DNA of 48,393 bases from Candidatus Cloacimonadota bacterium (GTDB lineage Bacteria > Cloacimonadota > Cloacimonadia > Cloacimonadales > Cloacimonadaceae): the NCBI GenBank assembly GCA_028681035.1, contig JAQUJJ010000008.1:1-48393 (forward strand). The letters run 5' to 3'. Numbering within the stretch: the stretch's first letter is position 1; each line of letters opens with the position of its first letter. Position numbers and translations under genes: made by a program. The notes beneath the pieces are model-generated. The model had not been told where the DNA came from and ran no database searches. It saw nothing but the letters and a program-made list of their open reading frames with translations. Below are positions 33,423 to 43,387 of the stretch, piece by piece.

Positions 33423-34624
33423 TGTTTTCTCCTGATTTGAAAATCTGCGATTGTCTCCCTGTAAGCGTTCAGCAGATCAGGGAAAACACTATCATTATCA
33501 AATCTTTTACGTATGTGAATCATACCTTTGTCTGCCATGGAACGCTGCAGTTCAGGATCCGTGAGCAGCCTCTTCATTTGTCTGCCCAGTTCCTCTATAT
33601 CGCCCACTGGAACCAAGATTACATACTCATCGGCTGTGTTCAATTCGTAAATACTTCCTGTATCGTAGGCTATTACAGGTATGCCTAGATACATGCTTTC
33701 AACTATTGTGCCAGGGATGATATCATTTCTGGTAGGCAGGACGCAGATCCTGGCAGTGGAGGCATGTTCCAGGGCTTGAGCCTGAGTTTCCATGTAGCCC
33801 AAATAGGTAATCCTGTCGCCAAGATGAGTTTCTTTGGCTAGTTCGTCCATCTCTTGCCTTGCAGCTAAAGCTACTGAACCGATTACCAGCAGGGAATATT
33901 CCAAGCCCTCATCTCTCTCCAATAGCGCCAGAGCCCGGACAAGGTCTGCCAAACCTTTGCTCACAGGGTTGGCTGCGAATATCACTATGTCGTAGAGCAT
34001 CTTATCCCTGGGGAAAACAGGGTAGTCTACAAAATATTTATGCCAGTGCATCACCGCATGGGGATTGATGGCAAGCAGATCTTCCTTCATAGTTTGGGTC
34101 CGATAGCCAAAATGCCTGAAATTTTCAATGATCTGGCGTTCCACTTGTTTCCTATAGTCAATCACTTTCCCTTGATAATTAACTATCTTGGTGGCAAAGC
34201 CCTGGATGGTGATAAAGACAGGAAGCTTGTGCCTGAATTGCATCACAGCCTCAGCATAGTAGGCATTTTCAAAGCCGTGCAGATGGATCAGGTCCGGTTT
34301 GATCTCATCGATGATTCTCTTTATTTTCCTTTTGTTACCCGAAAAACGGGTCCATATATCCCAGCGGAAGAAACTGGGCCAAGTCCTCCCCCAAAAGGGA
34401 ATGAAAGGGTTAAAGAAATAGTAGTGGACACCTTCGCTCTCCCAACGGCGAATACCGGAAATGTATTTATGAGGCGATATAATGTGCAGTTCCACCTCAT
34501 CCTGGCCCTGAAAAGCCTTCAGGAGCCCAGAGATCCAGGGAGCAAAGTCCGCAACGTAGCTCCGGGGATTGAGGTTCTTCCTTATCTCCCGGTTGGAAAA
34601 ATGGCAGATCCAGACCACCTTCAT
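33419..34624 (-). CDS. Glycosyltransferase family 4
   Basis: A 401-residue GT-B protein. DLIHLHGFENAYYAEA is the N-domain motif, VIFAANPVSKGLADLVRALALL begins the C-domain, and TRNDIIPGTIVESMYLGIPVIAYD is the donor-binding stretch, where IVESMYLGIPVI replaces the usual ExFGxxxxEAM. It should extend the repeat unit. A gap of about 97 bp separates it from the GT39-like gene upstream. Confidence 0.87.
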   Translation of the reverse strand: MKVVWICHFSNREIRKNLNPRSYVADFAPWISGLLKAFQGQDEVELHIISPHKYISGIRRWESEGVHYYFFNPFIPFWGRTWPSFFRWDIWTRFSGNKRKIKRIIDEIKPDLIHLHGFENAYYAEAVMQFRHKLPVFITIQGFATKIVNYQGKVIDYRKQVERQIIENFRHFGYRTQTMKEDLLAINPHAVMHWHKYFVDYPVFPRDKMLYDIVIFAANPVSKGLADLVRALALLERDEGLEYSLLVIGSVALAARQEMDELAKETHLGDRITYLGYMETQAQALEHASTARICVLPTRNDIIPGTIVESMYLGIPVIAYDTGSIYELNTADEYVILVPVGDIEELGRQMKRLLTDPELQRSMADKGMIHIRKRFDNDSVFPDLLNAYRETIADFQIRRKQ

Positions 34625-34721
34625 CCGAGCTTCCTTTGATAAATTTGAAAAGAACTCGTCCGGTCTGTTGTCGATCCTGTCTGATCTTTGTGTGTAAAAG
34701 AGAACATGATAAAACCAATCA

Positions 34722-36023
34722 TTACAATATGAACGCAGCCAGCGATCCGGCTCCTGTCAACATTAGGAAAGCACATTGGATCGCCAGCAGGACTCTGCTC
34801 CATTTTGGCGCAATCCGCCTGTCCAGGTGAACTGCTGCCAGTAATAACACGCATATTACTGGAGCCATTAACCACCTTTGTTCGATATAGTTGATGATAA
34901 TCAGAGACACTCCCAGGCTTACGCTGGCAGCCACTAGCAGGAACAATAGCCTGGGCTGATTCGTGTCTTTTTCAAACAGCCAGCGGGGCCTACGTAGAAG
35001 ATCCAGAAATAGAAGGAAATAGATTCCGATACTTGCAAGCAATACATAGGGTATCCTAATTATCAGATTGGAGACAAAATTGTCCGCCATGAATTTCGGA
35101 TCTTTTCTGACTTTCCCGAGCAACGAGCTGGGGATAGCGTTTTCCCCATATTCCTGCTTAAACCGCTCAATCTCATCCCAATCGACTCTTTGGTATGAAA
35201 AGATGCCTCCATTGCTCCTTCTCACATAGCGGGTCACCCAATTACGGGCTCCCCAATCTCCTTCTCCGCTTTTGTTTTCAAACGCTAATCTGCCATTTTC
35301 ACTGATGCTGGGAATTTGCACCAGCAGAGCCACGGCGATGGAGATTGTTACAAAACACGCCAATAGGAGGATACCTTTTAACCGGGGCTTGCGGATAGCG
35401 GCTTGCAGGATTAAGAATGCCAAGATACCCGCCCAGATCAACAGCGAAAAAGATCTCACCCAAAACATCATGCCAGAGGCGATGCTTGCCAGGATAAAGA
35501 ACCAGGTCTTGTTGCTCTTGTAGTATTGCTGGAACAGGTAAAGGGAAAACAAGGCCAAAACTATCATCAGAGGATCGTTGATAAAACGGTAGAAAGTCTT
35601 TCCAACCTGAGAAAAAACAAGCATATAAGCATATGAGGCAGTAGTCACCAGCTCCACTGAACGTCTTAAATTCAGGTTCTTTATGATCAAAGAGCCCAAA
35701 AACAGTGCCACAACCAGCAAGATGATATTCAGCAGTCTTCCCGCCAGCAAAGGCGATCCTACCACTGCGGCCACTGCACTTACCAGCAGCACATGCAGGT
35801 GTGATATGCCATCCGCGAAAGAACGCCACAAGCCATCTGTCTGGAAGCTGGCCAGTTCTTTCAGGAAGAACCCTTCATCTCCGCTGCCGTCCAAGTTTAG
35901 AGCAGCGTCCAACGCCTTTACTGCGAAGCCTGCAAAAAGCAGAAGCCAAACGATGATGAGCATTGCTTTGAGCAGTTTGCCACGTGTGTTATCCCCAAGA
36001 GTGAGCCTCAAAGGCTTATTCAT
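34722..36023 (-). CDS. GT39/PMT-like membrane glycosyltransferase
   Basis: A 433-residue protein with about ten hydrophobic segments. The first periplasmic loop after TM1 has NLDGSGDEGFFLKELASF, in which the acidic DGSGDE is typical of the catalytic loop of GT-C enzymes using polyprenyl-phosphate sugars. It probably transfers a sugar from a lipid carrier to the glycan or to lipid A on the periplasmic side. A family of ArnT/PMT-like proteins fits best; a purely hypothetical membrane protein is the alternative. It overlaps rffA upstream by 8 bp. Confidence 0.7.
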   Translation of the reverse strand: MNKPLRLTLGDNTRGKLLKAMLIIVWLLLFAGFAVKALDAALNLDGSGDEGFFLKELASFQTDGLWRSFADGISHLHVLLVSAVAAVVGSPLLAGRLLNIILLVVALFLGSLIIKNLNLRRSVELVTTASYAYMLVFSQVGKTFYRFINDPLMIVLALFSLYLFQQYYKSNKTWFFILASIASGMMFWVRSFSLLIWAGILAFLILQAAIRKPRLKGILLLACFVTISIAVALLVQIPSISENGRLAFENKSGEGDWGARNWVTRYVRRSNGGIFSYQRVDWDEIERFKQEYGENAIPSSLLGKVRKDPKFMADNFVSNLIIRIPYVLLASIGIYFLLFLDLLRRPRWLFEKDTNQPRLLFLLVAASVSLGVSLIIINYIEQRWLMAPVICVLLLAAVHLDRRIAPKWSRVLLAIQCAFLMLTGAGSLAAFIL

Positions 36024-37158
36024 AATGCATCTCCGTTCCAGTTTTTTGTATAATTTTAGTTATTATAGACAGGCTATCTGAACCTAAAGATATATAAAAA
36101 GGTAACCTCAACAACTTTTCGGTGTATTGATCAGCCTTGGGGCAGTCACAAGCTTTGGTTTCGCTCGTGATATACTCAGATTTATGCAAGCTCTGATAGT
36201 GGAAGACTGCACCAATCCCATCTCTTTTCAAGCTGGAAATTAGTCTATCTCTTTGTGCTTCATCTGGTGCTACCAGATAATACATATGTGCATTATTCGT
36301 CGCATAATCGGGTATTATTGGCAGCCTGATGCCAGCTCTATCTGCGATCGGTTCCATCAGCTCCTGATACCGATTCCAAACGGCTTTCCGCTTTGTCTGG
36401 ATCTCATCAAGAGCCTGGAGCTGAGCCCAAAGATATGCTGCAATCATATCTGAGGGCAGAAATGATGAACCGATATCAACCCAGCCATATTTATCTATCT
36501 CTCCACGGAAGAAGGCCTGACGGTTTGTCCCCTTCTCCCAGATGATTTCAGATCGCTTCAAAAAGCGTTCGTCATTTACCACCAGCATCCCGCCTTCTCC
36601 GGATGAGATGTTCTTGGTCTCATGGAAGGAGAAGCAGCCCAGATGTCCTATTCCACCAAGTGGCCGGCCCTTATAAAAGCTATCGATTGCCTGAGCCGCG
36701 TCTTCAATTACAAATAAGCCATGTTTTTCAGCTATCGCCATGATCTTGTCCATATCACAGGCCACACCGGCATAGTGTACCGGAACTATCGCCTTGGTCT
36801 TCTTTGTAATCAAACTCTCAATCTTGTCTTCATCTATGCCTGGATGATCGTCCCTGCTATCGCAGAATACTGGCTTCGCTCCCCGCAGCACAAAGGCATT
36901 TGCCGTTGAGACGAAAGTATAAGAGGGCATAATTACTTCGTCCCCAGGCTTGATATTTATCAAAATAGCAGCCATCTCAAGTGCATCTGTGCAGGAAGTA
37001 GTAAGCAGGCACTTTTTAAAGCCATATCTTTCTTGAAAATAGGACTGACACTTCTTGGTATAGTAGCCATTGCCTGAAATCTGCCCTCGGTCGATTGCGT
37101 CCTGGATGTATCCAAGTTCCTTGCCTGTTGAGTACGGTTTGTTAAAAGGAATATGCAT
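36016..37158 (-). CDS. rffA: dTDP-4-amino-4,6-dideoxygalactose transaminase (RffA/WecE)
   Basis: A 380-residue DegT enzyme very close to the RffA type: IPFNKPYSTGKELGYIQDAI at the start, LTTSCTDALEMAA, VIEDAAQAIDSFYKGRPLGGIGHLGCFSFHETKNISSGEGG with the PLP lysine K182 and D153. (Pieces are quoted for recognition only.) In enterobacteria it makes dTDP-Fuc4N for ECA or O-antigen. The WecD-like acyltransferase at 39162 and rfbA elsewhere fit such a pathway. rfbB is not in view. Confidence 0.93.
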   Translation of the reverse strand: MHIPFNKPYSTGKELGYIQDAIDRGQISGNGYYTKKCQSYFQERYGFKKCLLTTSCTDALEMAAILINIKPGDEVIMPSYTFVSTANAFVLRGAKPVFCDSRDDHPGIDEDKIESLITKKTKAIVPVHYAGVACDMDKIMAIAEKHGLFVIEDAAQAIDSFYKGRPLGGIGHLGCFSFHETKNISSGEGGMLVVNDERFLKRSEIIWEKGTNRQAFFRGEIDKYGWVDIGSSFLPSDMIAAYLWAQLQALDEIQTKRKAVWNRYQELMEPIADRAGIRLPIIPDYATNNAHMYYLVAPDEAQRDRLISSLKRDGIGAVFHYQSLHKSEYITSETKACDCPKADQYTEKLLRLPFYISLGSDSLSIITKIIQKTGTEMHYE

Positions 37159-37169
37159 CTTTATCTCTT

Positions 37170-38147
37170 TTACATTAGTGTTGTTTGCCCAGCTTCCTTC
37201 TTACGAAAATCAAATAAAAGTGGAAGGACTATTATGGACTTGATGATGGCATTTATATAGCCAAGAACAGCCAAGCTTACTGCTTGTTCTGAGGGAACGC
37301 CAAAAAGACCAAGGAGCCATACCAGTGATAGCTCTCGTACGCCCATGCCTCCTATGCTGATCGGTACGGCAGTGATAAGCCACATAATAGCTACGGCAAA
37401 CACCATTTCCAAGAACTTTATTTCCATGCCCATGCTTTTTGACAAGATAAAGTACACCATGAACGAAATCATGTGGATCGGAATACAAAGAGCCAATGAA
37501 TATAAGACCCGCCTCGAGTTTCCCTTATAGTATTCTATAGACTCCTTCCAGTTCTTGAATAAGGGGCTTACTATTCGTTTAGTAAAGCTTATTCTCCCTG
37601 CAATACCTTCAAAAAAACCTATCACTCTGCTGTTAAAAAGGAAGAATATAAATCCCCCGGAAACTATAAAAAGCATCAAAGCTTGCCAAAGACTAATCGG
37701 CAATTCCTTATGTGACGCAAGTAAGGCTATCATGCCCAGCGTCATTACTGAGATAAGCCCTACTGTCCTATCAACGAATACCCCAATCACTTTTTTTACT
37801 TTTTGTCCCTGCCCCTCATTCAAGGCATACGCAGTTTTTACTATGTCGCCCCCTAAGGCACCTGGCATAAACAAGTTAAACAAATGGCTTAGCATGGAAA
37901 GCCGAAAATATGACCATTTACTCATTCCATTTTCTCGATTGGGATGTAATAGTTCCCAACGCAATCCGGTCAGCCAAGTTTGAAATATCGAAAAGCTAAC
38001 CGTAATGATGAAAATGCTGAAATTCACTTTGCGAGCCTGAGATATTGCAGACGGAATATCTACTTTTCTAATAAGCAGAAAAACACAAAGCAAAAATACC
38101 ACAAGGTTAATTGCTACTTTTAGTTGTTTATTCAACTTTATTCTCAT
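37170..38147 (-). CDS. Lysylphosphatidylglycerol-synthase TM-region (UPF0104) family protein
   Basis: A 325-residue membrane protein with about eight hydrophobic segments and the family pattern GLRWELL, then LFNLFMPGALGGDIVKTAYAL and VFVDRTVGLISV, ending with VPISIGGMGVRELSLVWLLG. Such proteins occur widely in glycan and lipid loci; their role is often unknown and may involve lipid or lipid-linked sugar movement. It begins 85 bp after the GT2 gene's stop and is followed by rffA 11 bp later. Confidence 0.85.
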   Translation of the reverse strand: MRIKLNKQLKVAINLVVFLLCVFLLIRKVDIPSAISQARKVNFSIFIITVSFSIFQTWLTGLRWELLHPNRENGMSKWSYFRLSMLSHLFNLFMPGALGGDIVKTAYALNEGQGQKVKKVIGVFVDRTVGLISVMTLGMIALLASHKELPISLWQALMLFIVSGGFIFFLFNSRVIGFFEGIAGRISFTKRIVSPLFKNWKESIEYYKGNSRRVLYSLALCIPIHMISFMVYFILSKSMGMEIKFLEMVFAVAIMWLITAVPISIGGMGVRELSLVWLLGLFGVPSEQAVSLAVLGYINAIIKSIIVLPLLFDFRKKEAGQTTLM

Positions 38148-38232
38148 TTTATCGTCTAACTTCCCCAGCGGTTCTTTCGCATTAGATTAATTATCATAGC
38201 TTAACTAATAACATAAAAAAACGATATTAGGC

Positions 38233-39159
38233 TTAATCTTTTTCAATGTTTAGAGTGTAGTCTATTACATAATGAGGTCGATTCTTGGTCTCTTCAAAGA
38301 TCTTTCCGATATAGAGCCCCAATACTCCCAGCGTCATGATGATGAAGCCACCCAAAAACCATATGGATAGGACTGTACTTGTCCAACCAATGATTGGAAT
38401 TCCAACGAAAAGCCATCGAATTAGAAATATAATCCCTAAGACCAGTGAAAGTAAAGTAATGATAAACCCCGATATTACAGTAAGTTTTAGTGGTTTCTGT
38501 GAGAATGCGATCATCGCATCCAAGGCTAAGATCAAACCCTTCGAAAAATCATAGGATGATTTACCCGAATGCCTGGTACCATGCTCTACATCTATGTATG
38601 CGGAGGTAAAACCCAACCACTTTATCAGCAATCCAAAAGTTCTGAATTGCTCATCCATGGTATTGAATACATCAATTACTTTCCGGCTGTATATACCATA
38701 ATTACCTATAGCCGTATCCGTCTTGATCCCGGTAAGATAATCAAATAATGCATGAAACGTTCTGGAATAGAGCTTCTTCGTATATGAGTGAGTACGATTC
38801 ATGCGTCGCGCCAAAACTTTATCATTACCATCCTGGGCCTTCTGAAGTAATAGCGGAATATAGCTGGGATCATCCTCAAGATCTGCATCCATAACTATCA
38901 CCCAATCGCCCCTTGAAAGTTTGATTCCCGCAGAGATTGCTTTTTGTTGCCCAAAGTTGCGAACAAACTTCACAAGCTTGACCCTGGGGTCTTTAGATGC
39001 AAGCTTCTCAATTTTAAGATAATCCTTTTGTGGGCTGCAATCATCGACAAATAGTATCTCGAAATCTACGCTGATTTTTTCAATCTGAAACTTAATCTGG
39101 CTATACAATTGCTCAAGGCAATTTGCGGTGTTATAGCAGGGAATCACAAAAGAAATCAT
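38233..39159 (-). CDS. ArnC/DPM-like polyprenyl-phosphate GT2 glycosyltransferase
   Basis: A 308-residue enzyme (ATG at 39157-39159; the frame extends 9 bp to a TTG). The GT2 domain has VIPCYNT, FVDDCSPQ, GQQKAISAGI and MDADLEDDP, the DxD metal site. Two C-terminal transmembrane helices (about 235-300) complete the ArnC/DPM architecture. It should load a sugar onto undecaprenyl phosphate. That matches the GT39-like protein at 34722, a user of such donors, and suggests a periplasmic side-chain addition module. Confidence 0.88.
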   Translation of the reverse strand: MISFVIPCYNTANCLEQLYSQIKFQIEKISVDFEILFVDDCSPQKDYLKIEKLASKDPRVKLVKFVRNFGQQKAISAGIKLSRGDWVIVMDADLEDDPSYIPLLLQKAQDGNDKVLARRMNRTHSYTKKLYSRTFHALFDYLTGIKTDTAIGNYGIYSRKVIDVFNTMDEQFRTFGLLIKWLGFTSAYIDVEHGTRHSGKSSYDFSKGLILALDAMIAFSQKPLKLTVISGFIITLLSLVLGIIFLIRWLFVGIPIIGWTSTVLSIWFLGGFIIMTLGVLGLYIGKIFEETKNRPHYVIDYTLNIEKD

Positions 39160-39161
39160 CT

Positions 39162-39899
39162 TCACCAATCCACTGTGTGGAACACGTATTGGATGCGGGT
39201 TACCTGAAAACCCAGCATTTCATATATCCTAAATACATCCTTATTGTTCGATGATATAGTGGTCTTAAAGGATCTGTAGCCCTGATTAAAGTAATGAGAC
39301 AAATTTGCATACAAACCCGATGCAAAATATCCCTCTTTTTGGAATTTTTCAAAAACACCGCCGAGTAAACCATCGACGATTAATCCATCTATCTTGTGCA
39401 TCCCAAAACCGCTAATCTGGTTTTTTCTAAATGATCGATATAAAATAATGCCGGGCTTTCCGTAGCTTGATTTAAGCCAATTTTTATATCTTTTATTAGC
39501 ATATTCGAAACCAAACTTGGGATGCATGGCAATCCGATCTGTGGTAAACATCGAATCTCCAAATAGATTAACTATTTCTTCAAGCTGAGAGCTATTGGTA
39601 ACCACTTCCATTTCGGAAGGCTCAAATATCTTTTCGTAGCGAGGACATATGTCCAGGTATCTTCTCTTTGTTAATTTTATGGACAACTGAGCTTCGACGA
39701 AGCTTAAGCCTTCGTCTGAAAGAGCCTTGTAAATATCAGGCCGTAAAACAGGAGCTTTCACTACGATATATTTGCCCCCTTCGCTCTTCAGTTCTGTAAT
39801 CTTGTCTATAATTACACCAATCGATTCATCGTGTAGCGTTAGTTCATATGTTTTTACACCTAATGAATCAGTATCCCAATAAGCATCCACTATTTCCAT
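39162..39899 (-). CDS. WecD/RffC-like GNAT, probable amino-sugar N-acyltransferase
   Basis: A 245-residue protein. The C-terminal half reads FTTDRIAMHPKFGFEYANKR then YKNWLKSS, the region that in WecD (RffC) precedes the GNAT core, and ends with FRIYEMLGFQVTRIQYVFH. The N-terminal half is a second, degenerate GNAT-like domain as in WecD. It should acylate a 4-amino-4,6-dideoxy sugar nucleotide such as the RffA product. Because the acyl-ACP genes lie directly upstream, a non-acetyl acyl donor is possible. This is context only. Confidence 0.72.
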   Translation of the reverse strand: MEIVDAYWDTDSLGVKTYELTLHDESIGVIIDKITELKSEGGKYIVVKAPVLRPDIYKALSDEGLSFVEAQLSIKLTKRRYLDICPRYEKIFEPSEMEVVTNSSQLEEIVNLFGDSMFTTDRIAMHPKFGFEYANKRYKNWLKSSYGKPGIILYRSFRKNQISGFGMHKIDGLIVDGLLGGVFEKFQKEGYFASGLYANLSHYFNQGYRSFKTTISSNNKDVFRIYEMLGFQVTRIQYVFHTVDW

Positions 39900-40032
39900 A
39901 TATGATTCCTACTGTGTTAACTAATCTGCTTTCCTGTTTTAAACATTCCACCGCTACATTTCTGCATATCCCAAGAGAAGCGCCGATGGCTAAAACGATT
40001 TATGAAAAAACTCAAATGACTGCAAAACATAT

Positions 40033-41091
40033 CTACACTTCTACAATATCGCTAATTCTGCAATTCTCAGTTTCGATTATAGCAGAAGCCCAGGTCATTC
40101 CCACTCCAAAACCACTAAGCAATAACTTTTTGCGTTCAAGTAACGAGTTTTGTAATTCGCTTATTATAGTTAAGGGGATAGAGACTGAAGAAGTGTTCCC
40201 GTATTTTGCCATTGTTGAAGGAATTTTACTGTCTACTAATTTAAGTTTTTTTGCTATATAACTATTCATGAATCTATTAGCTTGATGAAATACGAAATAA
40301 TCGATATTATCAAGTGAGTTTTGTGAAAACTGCATAATATTGTTGATGTCCTTGGGAACATTTTTGAGTAACCATTGAAAGACGTCTTCTCCTTGCATAA
40401 AGCCATGTTCATCACTTCTGATATTACCTTTTTCATCAACCACTTTTTCTTTAGTTGTTTCGCTGGAGCTCGGGTTTCGGTAGCCTCCAGCAGGTATCAT
40501 GATCATCTTTGCGTTTTCGCCGTTGGAGTTTATCGAAAAAATACTCTTCCCGAATTTTGCATCCCTTTCTATCAAAGCGGCCGAACCGGCATCTCCAAAC
40601 AAATAAGCTACAGGTCTATCCTTAGGAGAATACACCTTACTACGGGTTTCCCCATTGAGTAATAATGCTTTTCTTAGCTTTAAATTATGCATCATGCTGT
40701 AAACGATAAAGAGGCCATGAATAAATCCTGAGCAGCCCATATTAACGTCAAACACAATAGTATCCGTAGAAAGTTTCAATCTGCTTTGCAAGAGAAATGA
40801 TGTTGCTGGCATCCGATAGTCCGGTGTTTGAGAGATAAAAACCATCAGGTCAATTTCGTCTCTCTCAAGGTTATTATCTTCGATTAATTTCTCAGTTGCG
40901 GCAAAACAAAGATCCGATGAACAAGTATCATCATCTACAAATCGTCTTTGATAAACACCAGTTTTTTCGACGATTGCTATTGCTTCCGCTTCAGAAAAAA
41001 AATCTGTATATTTTAAATTGTCGATTATCCTCCGGGGTACAGCAGCAGATAGTGCTTTTATTCCAACGTTTTCAAAACTATGAATTCCCAT
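40033..41091 (-). CDS. 3-oxoacyl-ACP synthase III (FabH-like), copy A
   Basis: A 352-residue thiolase-fold enzyme with the full KASIII triad: C120 in VNMGCSGF, H269 in FVFHQANRFM and N299 in KYGNTSSVSIP. GDAGSAALIE is also typical. It should condense an acyl-CoA or acyl-ACP with malonyl-ACP. It is divergent from housekeeping FabH and from copy B at 41451-42518. A gap of about 130 bp follows before the WecD-like gene. With an ACP and another KASIII next to it, it belongs to a dedicated acyl pathway rather than to primary fatty acid synthesis. Confidence 0.9.
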   Translation of the reverse strand: MGIHSFENVGIKALSAAVPRRIIDNLKYTDFFSEAEAIAIVEKTGVYQRRFVDDDTCSSDLCFAATEKLIEDNNLERDEIDLMVFISQTPDYRMPATSFLLQSRLKLSTDTIVFDVNMGCSGFIHGLFIVYSMMHNLKLRKALLLNGETRSKVYSPKDRPVAYLFGDAGSAALIERDAKFGKSIFSINSNGENAKMIMIPAGGYRNPSSSETTKEKVVDEKGNIRSDEHGFMQGEDVFQWLLKNVPKDINNIMQFSQNSLDNIDYFVFHQANRFMNSYIAKKLKLVDSKIPSTMAKYGNTSSVSIPLTIISELQNSLLERKKLLLSGFGVGMTWASAIIETENCRISDIVEV

Positions 41092-41214
41092 TTGTCTTTC
41101 ATTCGCTCCTTATCAATTATAACATACTCTAAGATTTAAATACTAGATTTGGGTGTTCTAAGACCAAGCGCTAACTAAGCAACAGTCTTAACAGGCTTCC
41201 TTGCTACAAAATAA

Positions 41215-41433
41215 TCAGGGCATCAAATCCAGGATATCCTTGATGCTTTTTAGAGACCTTATCTGATCTCCGTTTACGCTCACTTCAAACTCGTCATCCA
41301 ATAATACAATTAATGAAAGCTTGGACATGGAGTCCCATTCTGCAATGTTATCCAATTGCGTATCCTCTTTCAATGTCCCTTCGTCGATTTCCAGCATTTC
41401 TTCAAGCATCGCGATTTTTTCATTTGTTTCCAT
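41215..41433 (-). CDS. Acyl carrier protein
   Basis: A 72-residue acidic protein with EWDSMSKLSLI, the phosphopantetheine site with S35 in the DSM motif. The predicted four-helix ACP shape and length agree. It should carry the growing acyl chain of the two KASIII-like enzymes that flank it on both sides. It is not the housekeeping AcpP by its sequence (no DSLDTVEL). The ATG has an AGGAGAA ribosome-binding site upstream. Confidence 0.9.
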   Translation of the reverse strand: METNEKIAMLEEMLEIDEGTLKEDTQLDNIAEWDSMSKLSLIVLLDDEFEVSVNGDQIRSLKSIKDILDLMP

Positions 41434-41450
41434 TATTATTCTCCTTTTCG

Positions 41451-42518
41451 TTATAGATTAACTTCATCTTCGTACCCATCCAGGAAATATTCGTCAGATT
41501 GCACCAATGGCAGGATATCGTTGGCACTAAGCTCTGCAGAAACCAGGCTCCATGACAAGCCAACCCCAAATCCGCACATCAGGATATTTAGCGCTTTCGT
41601 TTCTGAGCTTGCACCAAAATGCTTAACCAAAGTAATCGGTATTGATGCAGAGCTAGTATTGCCAAAGGTATCTATGGACACATGTACCTTTTCCATGGGA
41701 AATTTGGTCCGCTTTCCTATCTGTTTTAATATAAAATGATTGGCTTGGTGTAGTGCCAAACTGTCATAATCATCAGGACTTTTTCCTTTGAGAGACAGGT
41801 ATTCCTTAATCATTTTAGGAACTTCTGAAATCGTGAAATTAAACACATCCACATCGTTCATCAGTGCTATTCCTTTCCCATCAGGATTCCTGAAACCGGT
41901 AAATGGTTTGATAATTGCTCTGAACTTGTTACCATCTGTACAAGATACGCAGTCAATTTTAGATTCCTGATCAGTCTTTTCAAGCAGCGTGGCTGTTCCT
42001 GCGTCACCAAAAAGCATTTTGTAAGCATTACTTTCCTTGGTTTTGATCATTCTGGATTTCTCTTTTGCGGATGTATCCCCCGCAAGGAGCAATGCCCTGG
42101 TAATATTGGAGCTTGCCATCATGCTGGCAAGGATATTTATCCCGTATGTGTAACCAGAACAACCCAAGTTCACATCAAATGCCATGCATTCCTTTGGTAG
42201 CCCAAGTCTGTGATGCAATACACAAGCAGTAGCTGGGATGGCATAATCAGGAGATTGGGAAACAAATATCAGAGCCTGAACTGAATTTGGATCAATGTTT
42301 TTACTATTCATCAGGTGCTTTGCTGCCACATAAGCCAAGTCTGAAGTGGTCTGCAATGGTCCAGCATCATATCGCCCGATCACACCTGTCATGGCACTGA
42401 ATTTTTCCAGCGTATCCCTGTTTTCTTCAGTGATCATACTTTCGATTGAAGTCCAGTTCGTAGGAACAGCGCCAGCAATTCCTGTAATTTTAATATGTTT
42501 GAATTCACTTAATATCAT
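41451..42518 (-). CDS. 3-oxoacyl-ACP synthase III (FabH-like), copy B
   Basis: A 355-residue KASIII-like enzyme. The triad is complete: C120 in VNLGCSGYTYG, H257 in LALHQANHF and N287 in TFGNTSSASIP. It is clearly different from copy A, so the two probably accept different primers or chain lengths. The ACP follows 17 bp downstream of its stop and an SDR reductase precedes it by 13 bp, forming one operon. No KASII-type gene is seen. Confidence 0.9.
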   Translation of the reverse strand: MILSEFKHIKITGIAGAVPTNWTSIESMITEENRDTLEKFSAMTGVIGRYDAGPLQTTSDLAYVAAKHLMNSKNIDPNSVQALIFVSQSPDYAIPATACVLHHRLGLPKECMAFDVNLGCSGYTYGINILASMMASSNITRALLLAGDTSAKEKSRMIKTKESNAYKMLFGDAGTATLLEKTDQESKIDCVSCTDGNKFRAIIKPFTGFRNPDGKGIALMNDVDVFNFTISEVPKMIKEYLSLKGKSPDDYDSLALHQANHFILKQIGKRTKFPMEKVHVSIDTFGNTSSASIPITLVKHFGASSETKALNILMCGFGVGLSWSLVSAELSANDILPLVQSDEYFLDGYEDEVNL

Positions 42519-42531
42519 CTTTACCTCTTAT

Positions 42532-43287
42532 TCATGATGATGTAGAGCCACCATCGACAATCAATTGAGTGCCAGTTATAAATCGTGAGGCTCCACTCAG
42601 TAAAAAGGAAACTGCGTTGGCCACATCTTCTGTTTCTCCAATTCCAAGATACTGCCTGTCTAGAATCTGATAATCACCAACTCCACTTTTTCTTGCGTAA
42701 GCTTCATACATCTCGGTATTGATCATACTCGGCAGGACAGTGTTAACCCTTATTTTTTTGGTGTGCAATTCTTTTGCAAAGCAGCGCATCGCTCCGTCCA
42801 TAGCCGCTTTCGAGGCCGCATACGCAGTTTGAGCTGAATTACCTTTGATCGATGCTATGGAAGATACTCCTACTATGCTCAGTTCTTCATTAAAGCGTCC
42901 TTTCTTGGTAATGACCCTAACTAATTCAAAAAATGCGTAGAAATTGATCGACATAATTTCGTGTACCCTCTCATATGTGAACGTAGCAATCGCTCTATTG
43001 GACGCTACCCCGGCAGCATGAACAAGCCCGTCCAGCCTGCCATGCTCGGCACATATCTTAGAAATCAAAGGCTCTATTCTATCGGTTAGAGAAAGATCAT
43101 CACAATAGAAATCTAAAACATTTGATCCAATTTCGTGAGCAACGGTCATTATCTTTTGTTCATTTCGTGCTACCAAGATTACCTCGGCTCCCAAATTAGC
43201 GCTGGTCTTGGCAATTTGTTTTCCTATTCCCGACGATGCTCCAGTTATTAGTATCTTTTTACCGGACAAATCCATAGGATTTATCAT
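42532..43287 (-). CDS. SDR oxidoreductase (FabG-like 3-oxoacyl reductase), copy A
   Basis: A 251-residue classical SDR with ITGASSGIGKQ (14-24), HAAGV, S142, Y156 and K160 in AYAASK, and the C-terminal FITGTQLIVDGG. FabG-type reductases turn 3-oxoacyl-ACP into 3-hydroxyacyl-ACP with NAD(P)H. The neighbouring KASIII and ACP genes support that role here. It is distinct from the SDR at 44317-45087 but of similar length. Confidence 0.87.
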   Translation of the reverse strand: MINPMDLSGKKILITGASSGIGKQIAKTSANLGAEVILVARNEQKIMTVAHEIGSNVLDFYCDDLSLTDRIEPLISKICAEHGRLDGLVHAAGVASNRAIATFTYERVHEIMSINFYAFFELVRVITKKGRFNEELSIVGVSSIASIKGNSAQTAYAASKAAMDGAMRCFAKELHTKKIRVNTVLPSMINTEMYEAYARKSGVGDYQILDRQYLGIGETEDVANAVSFLLSGASRFITGTQLIVDGGSTSS

Positions 43288-43387
43288 AGCTTACTCCTTA
43301 TTTATTATACCTTACGGTCAATACTTTATTGCTTAGCTTGTCTTGGGTCGGCTACTTGCAAAGATTGTATCATCAATATAGAACTGC